From Nemertoderma westbladi (Eukaryota > Xenacoelomorpha > Nemertodermatida > Nemertodermatidae), in contig JAUCBJ010005811.1 of the NCBI GenBank assembly GCA_032718475.1, positions 1 through 41,987 of the forward strand: 41,987 nucleotides of DNA, given 5' to 3'. Positions 1 to 10,845 of the stretch are shown one piece after another; the stretch's first letter is position 1; every line of letters starts with the position of its first letter. Position numbers and translations under genes: made by a program. Below the pieces are notes generated by a model, which did no database searches, was not told where the DNA came from, and was given only the letters and a program-made list of their open reading frames with translations.

Positions 1-66
1 CGGCCACACTTTGGTTCGTTGCTTATAGCCTAGTTTAGTAGCAATTGCCAATAATTTACTTCTATT

Positions 67-1001
67 CCCATGGAAACTAGAGTTCTCTGGAACTGTGGGT
101 TTTACCTTTGAAAAAAGATTCAGTCCAGATTGTGGTTCAGATTATAACACATATACCGAGTTTCAGAAAATATTGTAGTTTATGTCCAAATTACCGATTT
201 TCTATCAAAATGCATCTGTTTGCAGTGGTTGTCATGGAAACTGAAAAATATAATAATGTAATTCGGATGCAGAATAAGTCATATAGTGGGGGTAGGTCTT
301 GGTCCCAAGTCATAATACTATTAACTTGTGCTTCAAATTATCATTTTATAAATAGTAACATCTGTTTAGTCTTGTTGCTATGGTAACTGTACTTTCTAAT
401 TAACCTCAAACGGCTTGGATGGATATGGAAATTATAGATGAGTTACAAAACCCCAAGTTTATATATATTACAGTTTTGCTAGAAATAGAGTTATCAATAT
501 AGACTTGAATGATATAGAGTTTAATAAACTACAGTTACCATGGTAACTAAATTTCTGGAATGATTTAAGTTTCACTAAAAGTTCCAACTAGTGGTGCAGA
601 TAACACATACCCAGTTTTGTAAAATTTTATCGCGAAGTCTATGTCCAAATGAATAATTTTTGTATAAAAACATCTGTTTTCGGCTGTTGTCATGGTAACT
701 GAAAAATAGAACAATGTAATTCGGATGCAGAATAAGTTATATAGTGGGGGTAGGGGTTGGTCTCAAGTCATAACACCTTGCCCTTAGGCCTCAAATTAAC
801 ATTTTATAAATTTTAACATCTGTTTATCCCGGTTGCCAAGGTAACTGGATTTTCTATTTAGCCTCAATCGGATCTGCTATGGACCTTATAGTTGTGTTGC
901 AAAACCCCAAGTTTAAATCTATTATAGTTTTCCTACAAATATAGTTATAAATATTGACTTGAAATACGTAGACTTTTTTTGAAGTCCGTTGCCATGGAAA
1001 C
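67..1001. repeat. Tandem ~152-bp repeat with X-box-like palindromes
   Basis: Two diverged ~460-bp units (compare the blocks near 260 and 719, both with ATTCGGATGCAGAATAAG) each contain three ~152-bp subunits. Every subunit carries an imperfect palindrome of the form GTTRYCATGGWAAC: 228-241, 374-387, 534-547, 686-699, 832-845 and 988-1001, with a half-preserved one at 67-78. Spacings are 146, 160, 152, 146 and 156 bp. The palindromes resemble the RFX-family X-box. No coding potential is seen; the short ORF at 108-386 lies inside the repeat. Confidence 0.75.
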
Positions 1002-1055
1002 CAGATTTTTCCTGGATATGAGACCCGGCCCAAAAGATGCGCCTCGCCGAGTAGT

Positions 1056-1206
1056 ATATACATGCAAAATTTCAGGGTACTTTTAAAGGCTAGTTTTTTC
1101 GCCTATCAAAAAACCCCAAATCTGCCTCACACAAGTAAAATAGCCCACTATGAATAGACCATCTCAGCTAAGGAAAATCTTTCTTAGCGAAAGTAGTTGA
1201 TTTTCC
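1056..1206 (+). repeat. Dispersed repeat, copy 1 (inverted partner near 11.3 kb)
   Basis: The block from CATGCAAAATTTCAGG through CCCACTATGAATA to TCTTTCTTAGCGAAAGTA reappears in reverse complement at about 11215-11366. The two copies differ by scattered substitutions and small indels, as expected of an old interspersed repeat. No terminal repeats or coding frame identify its class. Confidence 0.7.
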
Positions 1207-1980
1207 TTAGCTTCGTGGATTTAGTACTGTCTTTCACTAATTTTCAGGTATTTATTTGTTTTTGCTTTGAAAATGATTATTGTTTAATAAATCGAAACGT
1301 CAGCTGTTTTTTAGAATCTTTATTTCTCAAATCATGAAGTTTAAGATATTTGCGCTGTTTATTGTTGCCTGAATAATGACGTAACGGAAAAACATGTCCA
1401 TCGTGGTATCTTATAGATACTACCACATATCCTTCCTCCTCCTTACTACTATTGTCCCTCTATACATCGCTATCAAGGATAAGGATACAACATGCTTCGT
1501 CCCATCTTCTCTTCCCAATGCACTCGGAGCTTTTGGGAGACGATCGACCAATCATTGCCGTATCGTGGTATTGATCGTACCGCCTCTTACTAAACCTCCC
1601 ACCCCTTACTGTTTATTTGGATGCTTATATTGGTGTCCGCACCTCCTGTCCATGTACCATTGTGTTGGTATTTATAATATCAACTTCCACCCCTCTTGTT
1701 GTTGATTAGATAATCAACCACCAATAATTTCCTCAAGTCCACGACCATGATACAAGGACTGAAAGGACACGTGGAAAGTCTGTGAACAACTGGTACCATT
1801 ATGTGTCATAAATCTGGTTGTTCACCCCCCTTAATGATTGGAGATAAATTCATTTGAAGATGGTCTCCGAATGTTGAATACTCCTACTGCGATCGTATTT
1901 CTGAATATTTCTGAATACGACATAGGTCTTCCCCTGTTCTCTACCATTAATGGAAGACATATTAGGAATACTTCAGGAAC
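1207..1980. other. Gene-free leader upstream of the Gag-like gene
   Basis: No gene is recognised here. The stretch is rich in stop codons in the frame that opens at 1981 (TAA at 1948, TAG at 1963). A 103-codon ORF at 1394-1705 has no recognisable motif. I looked for a long terminal repeat shared with the 3' side of the Gag-like gene and found none. Confidence 0.4.
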
Positions 1981-3744
1981 ATGGAAAATATTCTATATCC
2001 TTTCGTAGACACTCAGCTGATTGCTCCCTGGGCAGAAGGCCGAGGTTTCTTCCGCACTATGTATTCCAATACATCCAGCGGCATTACTAAAGTACAACGA
2101 ACCTCCATCGGACATCTTGCCTTTCAAGAATACGGATGGAATTTCAAAGTCGGAAATCCTATTAACTATCAACAAGTATATGGAGATCATTATTCTCGAT
2201 TATACTTCGATGGACCCTTGACCGCACCTGGCGTCGTTTATAGCTTCATGAGTGTTCCACTTCGTCCCTCATTAGCTATATACACTATCTTCGAAAACGC
2301 CGCACTTGTCGGTTGGCTAGTCGATGCTATACGCACCCATCCCTTGTTACTTGGAACCAAACTCGCCAAGCTAGATGAACACAATAAATTCATCCACTTC
2401 GAATGCTTTAGGCGCTTTCTGACTCTGTTCCGTAACGTTGACAGTCAGTTCAAGGACCGCGCTCTAACCAAGCTCAGCCTAAGAGACTCAGCTGCTGAGA
2501 AGTTAGACAGTGCTGGATTCGCCATTTTCAAGGACGTCTGTATACAGTACTTACATTCCTCTGTTATACAAAGACCTCGAATCCCCACGGGTTATTCTAT
2601 CGTGGAAGTTCAGACACTGAGTTCGCTTGAGGAGACAGCCACACCTACCTCAGCTATGCAATTGGAAGACGAACCAATATGCTTAGAATCCGAGGAGATT
2701 CAACCCACAGCACCCCGGAGCAGTGACAACGACTACGTCTTGGAATAGTATCAAGGTCCACAATGTCTCACCGCATACGATTATCGGCATGCCAACTATG
2801 TTTCTCGGAAACGTTGCCGATTATGCGCATCGAGAGACCATTTCACCCCTATGGACTCCAACGTACCCTGCTCCTACTTCCATGAACAACCTGCGATGGA
2901 GATCTATTGTGCGTATTGCAGACTCAATAACTTGCACATTTTCGCAGTCTGCCCCCAATTTATGACTCAATGCCATCATTGTCAATTTAAAGGACATGCA
3001 AGTTTTGATTGCCCTTTTAACCGCGATCTGGAAAGCGTAGATGAAATGATTACCCTACGCTACATCCGAGCCTGGGAAGCGAACGCGGATTTACATTGTG
3101 AGTCACGTCATCGCTATTACCCTGGACGTGCCTACGAAGGAGTTTATGCGTTCCACCCGTATCTATTCGCGTCCGTTGAACAAAAATCTCGCACACCGAG
3201 TTACGAACTAATGAAGCGTGTTGGCGAGAATATTTCGACCAAATTTGTTCGTAAATACCTCAGGAATATTAATCCCAATGACCTTAATTCCTATAACTTG
3301 ATCAACTTCATCCGTCAAGATCCGGAATATGGTGACTTGTTCATCAACTCGCATCCAGAACTACAGGAAGTTCATAGACGACCCTATGAATATAGAGCCC
3401 GAGAACGCGAGTTAGAAAGAACCATCAAACCAAGGAATTTTCTCACTACTCACGGTCCACCTACCGCTCTCGTGCAGACGACTCGTCAGGGACCAGTAAG
3501 AGCTGCTGTCCTGAAACGCGCTCTGAAGGTTATTCGACCTCGCTCCACTGAGGTTGATATCGATCAACCGGGTACCTCGACCGGCGGATATACCGACCGT
3601 AATCCTAAACCTTCCGATGCAATTGTATTGCACCCTTCACCCAGGAGTTATAGCCCTCCTAGTAAAGTGGCTCGCCCCAAAGAGAAAAGGACTCTTGCTA
3701 GCCTCAAAAAACTGCGTAAACGCCGTTCGCGTAAGAAGGACTAA
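1981..3744 (+). CDS. Gag-like zinc-knuckle protein, interrupted by one in-frame TAG
   Basis: Two ORFs (1981-2748 and 2851-3744) lie in the same frame. The 102 bases between them are also open, so only the TAG at 2746-2748 breaks a 587-codon frame. The first ATG after two in-frame stops (1948, 1963) is at 1981. The first part (~255 residues) has no recognised domain. Just after the TAG comes a Cys/His cluster: CRLC...H...C, CAYC...H...C, then a canonical CX2CX4HX4C knuckle (CHHCQFKGHASFDC). This order is typical of Gag or LINE ORF1 nucleic-acid-binding regions. The C terminus is strongly basic (KLRKRRSRKKD), fitting nucleic-acid binding or nuclear import. No pol, integrase or LTR is recognised nearby, so the element type is unknown. 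The TAG may be a nonsense mutation or a readthrough site; the base pattern alone does not decide. Confidence 0.6.
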
Positions 3745-3890
3745 CTGTTTAGAGTATTTTTATATTTTAGAAACTGTGATTTTTATATTTTAAGGAATAT
3801 TAGAAGGAATAATAATATTAGGAATATTTTAAGGACTTTATAGAATTAAATCCCATTTTCTGGGAGCGGTGTAAAAGCTTTTGCGGACAT

Positions 3891-4016
3891 AAAAAGCCAT
3901 TTTCTCCACAATGTACCGTGTAGGTGTTTTAGCAGAAATAAAAAGCCATTTTCTCCGAAATGTACCGTGTAGGTATTTTAGCAGACATAATAAGCCATTT
4001 TATGCCGCAATGCGCT
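3891..4016. repeat. 49-bp tandem repeat, ~2.5 copies
   Basis: AAAAAGCCATTTTCTCC recurs at 3891 and 3940 and, more diverged, at 3989, exactly 49 bp apart. Each unit ends with ATGTACCGTGTAGGT followed by a TTTTAGCAG segment. It lies in the 3' flank of the Gag-like gene. Confidence 0.75.
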
Positions 4017-4551
4017 AATACTCTAAAGAGATTGTAGTTCAAATGACGAAATCTGTCAGCTGATTTTCTGTCGACGTGGAACATCTCTTTGTTCAGTTCG
4101 CTCGGCCAATCAGAGCGATTTTCATTTTATCTTGCACAGAGGCCTACGGAAGACCGCGCAATGCATTACGGTTTTTGTTTACCTTTTCCTGAGCCTCAGA
4201 ACATCGGCTTGGAAATTCTTCTGTGCTTCTGTAGAAGTTTCAGACTTTGGCCAAACATTAGACGGCTTTGATTATAAGAACGTAAATCTATTATCTGCAC
4301 CTTGCACTGGCCACCAACTGGCTGCACCTACTGACTGATGAAACAACTCAAACTGCTGAACTGACTTTCACCGCATTATTTTACTTCTGTTTACTGTCTG
4401 TTATTAATTTTTATATGTTGATGGATATATTGTTATATTTGGAGAATACCGAAAAATAATCATAAAACCTCAATCTTCTTGATTACTGAAGGTAAGAGGG
4501 AGCGGTGACTTGTAGCAATTGCGACTTACATTATAGTGGTTTTTGAGTGTA
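4017..4551 (+). other. Unclassified flank with promoter-like words
   Basis: No gene is recognised. The stretch has a CCAAT box in good context (CGGCCAATCAGAGCG, about 4105) and an ATTATAAG word near 4269. The combination resembles an LTR promoter, but no second copy exists in the window, so this is only a suggestion. The piggyBac-type MITE interrupts this sequence at 4552. Confidence 0.25.
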
Positions 4552-6127
4552 TTAACCCTATTAGTACCGGGCTATAAAATGCTGTACAAATACCGGGGGG
4601 GGGGGGGGGGGGGGTCATATTGACCCCTCCCTCTAAAATCTACAAATATTAACGAAAACGTTTGATTTTTTGTTTGTACGTAGGTATCACTTCTCTGGAT
4701 CCGACCGAAAAAAAAAATTTTCGAAAAAATGTACTGGGGTGGTTATATTGCAGCACCAAAATTACAAGTAGTGCACAATTTTCACCAAATTTGAAAGTTA
4801 CATTTTCGGCTAATTATTTTTCAATACAGGTTTTCTGGGGTGCGAAATACATTGGAAAATATTAAAAAATGATATGATTACTATAAATGGCTGTTTAGTC
4901 CTCTCTGCGTAGGAAAAAAATGAAAAAAACAAGTAACCAGCACTTTTCAGTTAGAACACAAAATTTTTAAAACACTTATACGATGCTATAAATTCACATT
5001 TTCAGGTTTTCGAGGGCGCTGATTCTAATGGAATACATTTCTAATATGCCAGATCATTGCTACTTGTATTTTTCGGCGTAATTTGGCAAATTTTGGTGCT
5101 AGCACCAAATTTCGCACCCATCACCAAAAAGTACAAGTTTGCGATGTCCAATGCTGTTTTTATTGATTCCATCGGATTCAGGACCCTCATAAACCCGTAT
5201 AACGCAAGAAACAAGGTGATACTATCTACTTATCAATTTGCATATTTTCCAAAATTTGGTGCTGGCACAACAATTTTCACCCACCGGCGAAAAATACAAG
5301 TTTGAGAACTCTTATGAAATTTTTACTGATTCCATTGAATTCAGAACCATCACAAACCCGTATAACGCAAGAAACAAGGTGACACAATCAATTGATATAT
5401 TTGATGGTTTTCAAAATTTGGTGCTAGCACCACATTTTGCACCCACATCCGAAAAATACAAGTTTTAGATGTCTAGTTCGATAATTATATTTTCCATTGA
5501 ATTCAGAACAGCCATAAACCTCTAAAACGCAAGAAATAAATTGTCACAAGCAATTTTATCTATTGAATGGATTTTCAAAATTTCGTGCTAGCACCAAAAT
5601 TTGCACAAAGCACCGAAAAATACAAGTTTGATACGCTTGGTGCACCTCGTATATATTTCACCGAATCCAGAAACCCAAAAAACCCCAATTGCGTAAAAAA
5701 CAAGTTTCAAACGATCAATTTACAAAATTGACTTATTTCAAAATTTGGTGCTGGCACCAAAATTTGGCACCCACCGAAAAAAACAAGTTTGAAATTTCTA
5801 AATCAATTTATATGAATTCCATCAAATTTCTAACAGCAAAAAACCGGTGCAAATAAAAAATAGAGATGTTACAATTCATATTTAATGAAATGTAATTTTC
5901 AAAAAACGTCTCAAAAAAAGTGCCAAAAGTAGGGTTAAAAAATGATGCTATAACTCGAAAAGTACCCAATATTTTTGAAAACGGTTTTCACTACTAGGAA
6001 GACAATAGATTTTTAGGAAAAGTCATAAAATTTCAGATTCCGAACTGCGTTTGTTTCAGAATTATAATAAATAAACCACGGGGGGGGGTCATATTGACCC
6101 CCCCCCCCCGGGGTTTAATAGGGTTAA
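4552..6127. mobile_element. piggyBac-type MITE (TTAA target, CCCTATTA ends)
   Basis: The element is bounded by TTAACCCTATTA (4552-4563) and its exact reverse complement TAATAGGGTTAA (6116-6127). TTAA target duplication followed by CCCT termini is the hallmark of the piggyBac superfamily. Just inside each end is a G/C homopolymer tract joined to TCATATTGACCCC (about 4594-4627 and 6079-6112), forming a subterminal inverted motif. The ~1.57-kb interior has no transposase frame, so it is non-autonomous. Excision would restore ...GTATTAAATGC..., an ordinary empty site. Confidence 0.85.
5093..5830. repeat. 163-bp satellite inside the piggyBac-type MITE
   Basis: Five units are marked by the palindrome TTGGTGCTAGCACCAA or close variants at 5093, 5256, 5418, 5582 and 5745 (spacing 163, 162, 164 and 163 bp). 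Each is followed by a CACCCA-type segment and GAAAAATACAAGTTTGA. More diverged pieces of the same unit occur near 4755-5030. Confidence 0.85.
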
Positions 6128-6610
6128 ATGCTATTTCATAATCCCTACATGTGTCAGTTGCTATCCTCCTTATATATGATAAAATTCAGTGACGGTCGGC
6201 AGATCAGTGTGAAGTATTGTGAAGTCGTGTGTAGTAGGGTGACAGATAATAAAGCATCTCCTAAAGAATGCGCTATTTACGGAAATCATTAGCCATCTCG
6301 TTGTGTTTAGTATAAGTCATAACTCTGTTTTTATACTTAGAGCGCCACGTCCTAAAGGAACTGTTAATATTTCCCCGAAAGTGAATAATATTGTCAGAGA
6401 TCATATAGTAACGATCAATCGAATAATACAGTTGGTCTACACCGCAATAAGGTCAAAGCATCCGAATCCAGTCTCCCTTAACTGTGGGTGAATGGTCGCG
6501 CATAGACTGGCTTCGGCTAATGTAACTTCATGTGCACTAAATAATTGTTATAGGCTAAAGTCGATTTATAAACAAGAAGACACCTAAAATTGGCAGGTTA
6601 AACTGCTAAA
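6128..6610. other. Flank between MITE and Ulp1-like gene
   Basis: This is the right flank of the MITE insertion. A 62-codon plus-strand ORF (6303-6491) has an ordinary-looking composition but matches no family I recognise. It may be a decayed transposon fragment. No repeat structure was seen. Confidence 0.25.
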
Positions 6611-6613
6611 GGT

Positions 6614-6934
6614 CTAAAAGCGCGAACAGTCTGCCTTTCTTAGACGCTTTCTACAAGGTTCGGTTAGAAGCTTTACATGTAGACAGCGAAGAAGCTCAAA
6701 AATGTCATTAGCTACCTCAGCCGGTGATGATCGTGGTTTCAACTGTAGAGTAAAACTCTGTGTGGGTGTAAGGTAGGACTTGATAGACTGAAATAACTCA
6801 TCCCGTTTGGCGAAATTATCTTTTATATCATTCTGAAGTACTTGCCGTATTGCTTCTTTCCTAGGGTGGGACATGAGGTCTATATCTATGTTTGTTGGGT
6901 TTAAATTTATTTTCGTGTCCATTGCTGATATCAA
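6614..6934 (-). CDS. Small helix-rich ORF overlapping the end of the Ulp1-like gene
   Basis: A 106-codon frame opens within the last codons of the Ulp1-like gene. The first ATG (MDTKINLN) is about 14 bases past that gene's TGA stop at 6931-6933; the upstream TTG start is unlikely. The product is charged and probably helical (KEAIRQVLQNDIKDNFAKRDE) and ends in a basic stretch (KRLRKADC). I do not recognise a domain. It may be a second cistron of the same element, a downstream exon whose junction I cannot find, or chance. The tight overlap and sensible composition favour a real sequence. Confidence 0.35.
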   Translation of the reverse strand: MISAMDTKINLNPTNIDIDLMSHPRKEAIRQVLQNDIKDNFAKRDELFQSIKSYLTPTQSFTLQLKPRSSPAEVANDIFELLRCLHVKLLTEPCRKRLRKADCSRF

Positions 6935-9900
6935 TGGTGGAGATCAGCTGTATTGATATGTATGTCCCTGACGCAATGTTGCAGCCAATTGCGTAGTTCA
7001 ATACTGTCTGAATGTACTGGTTGTATGGTTGTACAGTCAGTAGATAAGGCAAGGGCATACAAGCATACAAATGCACCACAGTCATATCCATTATGTTGCT
7101 TCGGGAATGGTGAGATGTAGGACTCATCAACATTCCAAGGTTCAGAGCTATGATTGATCTTGTGGACAAGATTGAGTAGTTTACAGATAGTATGGGTTGT
7201 ACTGTTTGCTGCTGTTTTGTTTATGCTGCATAGTGTATAAACTGATTTGGTTTGATTATCTGCTACATGTAGAACGAAGTGGGATCTGATGCATTCAGGA
7301 AATAACATTAGTGGCATTGTAGCTGTATTACAGACACAAGTAATATAGGAAATAGCACTGGACACATCGAAGTTGAACTGATTCAGTTTATCACACACTG
7401 CAGAGTCAATGCATGCGACACTATCTACACTGCGATCAAGTATGGAAAGAAAAGAGTCCACAATAAGAGTGGACAGAAATTGGTCCTCTTTAAAGTAAGC
7501 CCAGTCTGGGTCACATGGCTTAAGGAGAACCAATCCCCGCTTCCTAGACTGTGATGTGGCTGCACATACTACTGCTTCATCATTGAATCCTCGACTAAGG
7601 TCAGGGTAAACTGGCACAAATTCAACATCTGATGAGTCTGATTCTGTAGTTAAAAGATTACCATCTGGAATTTCAGTGACATCACAAACCTTATTATTGG
7701 AAATAACATTGGAGGAACTGTTACAGGACTTATTCATATGACGCACAGAATTATTTTTCTTGCTGTTTGATTTCCGTACTTTATCCCTACTGTGTTTGTT
7801 GACTGCTGCCTCTGATACATCTTTTGTGTGTTCCACTGAATTACCAGGTCGCTGCTTGTCAATGGAATTCATAACAACACTTTTATCAAAGGGAATCATC
7901 ATACAGACCCCAGGGGAAACAGCTGGACCTAAAGGCAATCCAAGTTTGCAGGAGTCTGACATTGTCTTGCATGGTTTGCTTTGGGTTTCTGTATTATCTG
8001 GTTTACATGAAACTTGTGATCTACCCTCTAGTTCAGTCATGTTATTGGCTAGTAACACATGTTTGTTTAAGAAATCCTCCCCATTATATGAACTACTGTA
8101 TGTAGCTGACTCAACTGTGGCAGAAATAGGGGTGATTTTGACTGGCACATTGTATGACTCAGAAATTGAGTTAAACTTGTTGCTGGAACAAGTACCAATA
8201 CTTTCACTATTAGTAACATTACATTCACTACTGTAAGAAACAAACCCTCCTACTGTATTAATGCCAAATGAGGTTGATTTTGGGGTTATGATATCAGGCA
8301 TATTAGATGATTCAGAAGTTGGGTTAAACTTGAAACTTGTACCAGGATCAAAACTATCCCCGCTGGGATTGCAGTAGTGCCCGTCCAGAGCTGGGTCATA
8401 ATTTGTAACATTAACAGAACCTACCCAGTTAGATTTTAAACCATTACAAATATTGACCTTGCTACACCTGGGGGAGATTTTAGTATTACTCCTTAATACC
8501 CAGCTACCATCATCCATCAAGTCCTTTACATAGGGCATATCAAATGTTTCAGGCAGTGCCTTTAAAAACAGGCCACCACCATTACAAACTGAGTTAGTAG
8601 CATTATCTACCCTAGAAGTAATGTTAAGATCTGTATGAGGACTGTCCAGAACAGATGAGAACGAACCAATTGAAGGACGTTCCGCTGTGACTTTTGAGCC
8701 CACAGTCTGTATGCCAAAATTGTCTGGTATAAGCATTGGAGGTGAACTTTGGCTCCTGGTGTGAGGTCGATTTGCCTGACTTTTCCACCAAAATTGCTTC
8801 CAGTTTCTAGGACCCCTCTTACCATTGGGTTGGTGGATGTCCTGCTGGAGAACCAACTTGCCATCAGGTTGACAGGTGCCCTGAGAATGTTTCAAGTCGC
8901 CATCGAATCCATGGGATTGGTCGAAATCCCAGGTATTAGCCGAGTTGCCGTTAGATAGGTGGACATCCTGGGGTTGGACCGAGTTGCCATTCGATAGGTG
9001 GACATCCTGGGGTCTAACCGAGTCACCATCGGATTGTTGAATGTCCTGGGGTTTTACCGAGTTGCAGTTCGATAGGTGGACATCCTGGGGTTTAACCGAG
9101 TCGCCATCGTATTGCTGGATATCCTGGGCTTTTACCGAGTTGCTGTTAGATAGGTGGACATCCCGGGGTTGAACTGAGTTGCCGTTTGATAGGTGGACAT
9201 CCTGGGGTTTAACCGAGTCACCATCGGATTGTTGGATGTCCTGGGGTTTAACCGAGTTGCCATTCGATAGGTGGACATCCTGGGGTTTAACCAAGTCGCC
9301 TTTGGATTGGTGGATGTCCTGGGGTATTACTGAGTTGCCGTTAGATAGGTGGACATCCTGGGGTTTAACTGAGTCACCATCGTATTGGTGGATATCCTGG
9401 GCTTTTACCGAATGGACATCCCGGGGTTGAACCGAGTTGCCATTCGATAGGTGTACATCCTGGGATTTAACTGAGTCGCCATCGGATTGGTGGATGTCCT
9501 GGGGTTTTACCGAGTTACCATTTGATAGGTGGACATCCCGGAGTTTAACCGATTCGCCATCGGATTGGTGGATGCCCTGGGGTTTTACCGAGTTGCCGTT
9601 CGATAGGTGGACATCCTGGGGTTTAACTGAGTCACCATCGGATTGGTGGACATCCCGGGGTTTAACTGATTCGCTTTCGGAATGGCGGACATCCCAGGGT
9701 TTAACAGTGTTACTGTCGGATTGTTGGGTGTCCTGGTGTTTAACCGAATTGCCGTTCGATAGATGGACATCCCGGGGTTTAACTGAGTTCCCGTTTGATA
9801 GATGGACATCCCAGGGTTTAACTGAGTCACTTTTGGAATGGCGGACATCCCAGGGTTTAACCTTGTTGCCATTGGATTGTTGGATGACCTTGGGTTTAAC

Positions 9901-10304
9901 TGAGTTGCAATCCGAATGGCGGACATCCTGGGGTTTAGCCGAGTCGCCATCCGATTGGTGGATGTCCTGGGGTTTAACTGAGTAGCAGTCGGATTGGTGG
10001 ATGTCATGGTCACGGGGTTTAACCGGGTTGCCGTTAGATAGGTGGACATCCTGGAGTATAACTGATTCGCCATCGGTTTGGTGTATTGACTGTCGTTTTA
10101 CCTTCGGTTGCCTTCGGATTGGTGGATATCCTGGGGTTTTACTGAGTTGCTGCCGGATTGGTGGACATCCTTTGGCTTGCTGACAGGTTTGCGACTCACA
10201 ACAGGGTGGGATGATGGTGCGCCAGCTAGGTGTTCTGTAGCTCTTCTAAGATTGGATCGTGGTGGAGTTCTTAGGAGTGTCATAATATGTGTAAAAGTCT
10301 TCAC
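6931..10304 (-). CDS. Ulp1/C48-like cysteine peptidase with N-terminal 13-residue repeats
   Basis: The minus-strand frame is open without a stop from 10245 to 6931 (about 1,105 codons). Order: a repeat domain with consensus K-P-Q-D-V/I-H-L/Q-S-N/D-G-N/D-S-V (about 8930-10180), a low-complexity Ser/Asn-rich middle, and a C-terminal Ulp1-type peptidase. The catalytic His lies in SHFVLHVAD (codon 7279-7281), the oxyanion Gln and nucleophile Cys in KQHNGYDCGAFVC (Cys codon 7078-7080). At the usual Asp position, 17 residues after the His, there is Cys (VYTLCS), so activity is doubtful. Known members of the family remove SUMO/ubiquitin-like tags; some occur in transposons. The N terminus appears to lie in another frame: a basic start (RTPPRSNLRR, ATG about 10280-10282, GTG at 10304) leads into the first two repeats, then about two extra bases near 10105 shift the frame. 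It lies in or beside an intron of the Cys/Trp-rich gene, on the same strand. Confidence 0.7.
8925..10185 (-). repeat. 39-bp coding minisatellite (~32 copies)
   Basis: A 39-bp unit encodes 13 residues. I count about 32 recognisable units plus two or three degenerate ones at the downstream edge. Two unit types (DVHLSNGN and DIHQSDGD) often alternate, giving a 78-bp higher-order repeat. Indels mostly keep the frame: one unit near 9410-9430 lost about 21 bases and one near 10010 gained six. The exception is the shift near 10105. Confidence 0.9.
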
Positions 10305-10364
10305 CTATGTCGCTTATAAAATAACAATCCAATGGCCAGCAATCCACAATCAGGCCAAAGGTTG

Positions 10365-10592
10365 TCAGATACTTTTTACATTATACACTTGTGGGGAGGC
10401 CCACAAGTTCTCTCTCAGATCATATAAGATAACTGCAGAGGAATAAATTGATTTCCAACCAATGCTGGTGTTTTCTTTACTATTTGCATTACCTTTACGT
10501 CTCCCCACTCCAAATAATCCAGAGACTACATTAGTTTTGGGGATTTGGTGGTTTACCATCAACTTACATTGCGCATCGCTCGGCGGCAGCAT
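10365..10592 (-). CDS. Possible 5' exon of the Ulp1-like gene (uncertain)
   Basis: A 75-codon ORF with ATG at 10590-10592 (MLPPSDAQCK) ends just upstream of the Ulp1-like N terminus. It contains two plausible donors, CGCAAT|GTAAGT near 10568 and GTAAAG|GTAATG near 10487. The second could splice in phase to a weak acceptor near 10227, joining to the GAPSSHPVV segment. No protein family is recognised, and it may be non-coding. Confidence 0.25.
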   Translation of the reverse strand: MLPPSDAQCKLMVNHQIPKTNVVSGLFGVGRRKGNANSKENTSIGWKSIYSSAVILYDLRENLWASPQVYNVKSI

Positions 10593-10845
10593 ACAGTATT
10601 ACTAACATTCAGTATGCCTGTAGTTTTTTCTAGCCCTACGCCTGCATGGTTGCCAGGCTGCCGGTTGTTTACAAGGCTGTGTGGTAACTACCAAAAAATA
10701 AATGTTTCTCTATTTGCTTAACTACATAAAAAAAATTAGTTTGATTTTGGTTTTGGAGATATTGTTTAAAAATAATATATTAATGATTTTTAAAGCTGTA
10801 TCTTTCGTAATTCGGTGCAAAGTTTTAAATTAATTTAAATCTTAC

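Noticed and set aside
1207-4551. LTRs flanking the Gag-like gene
   Set aside because: I compared the upstream and downstream flanks by eye and found no direct repeat longer than a few words, and no convincing primer-binding site.
7760-8236. 158-codon plus-strand ORF
   Set aside because: It lies antisense inside the Ulp1-like gene and shows no independent motif.
9179-10183. Plus-strand and alternate minus-strand Trp/Arg/Thr-rich ORFs
   Set aside because: They are other frames of the 39-bp coding minisatellite, which is open in several frames.
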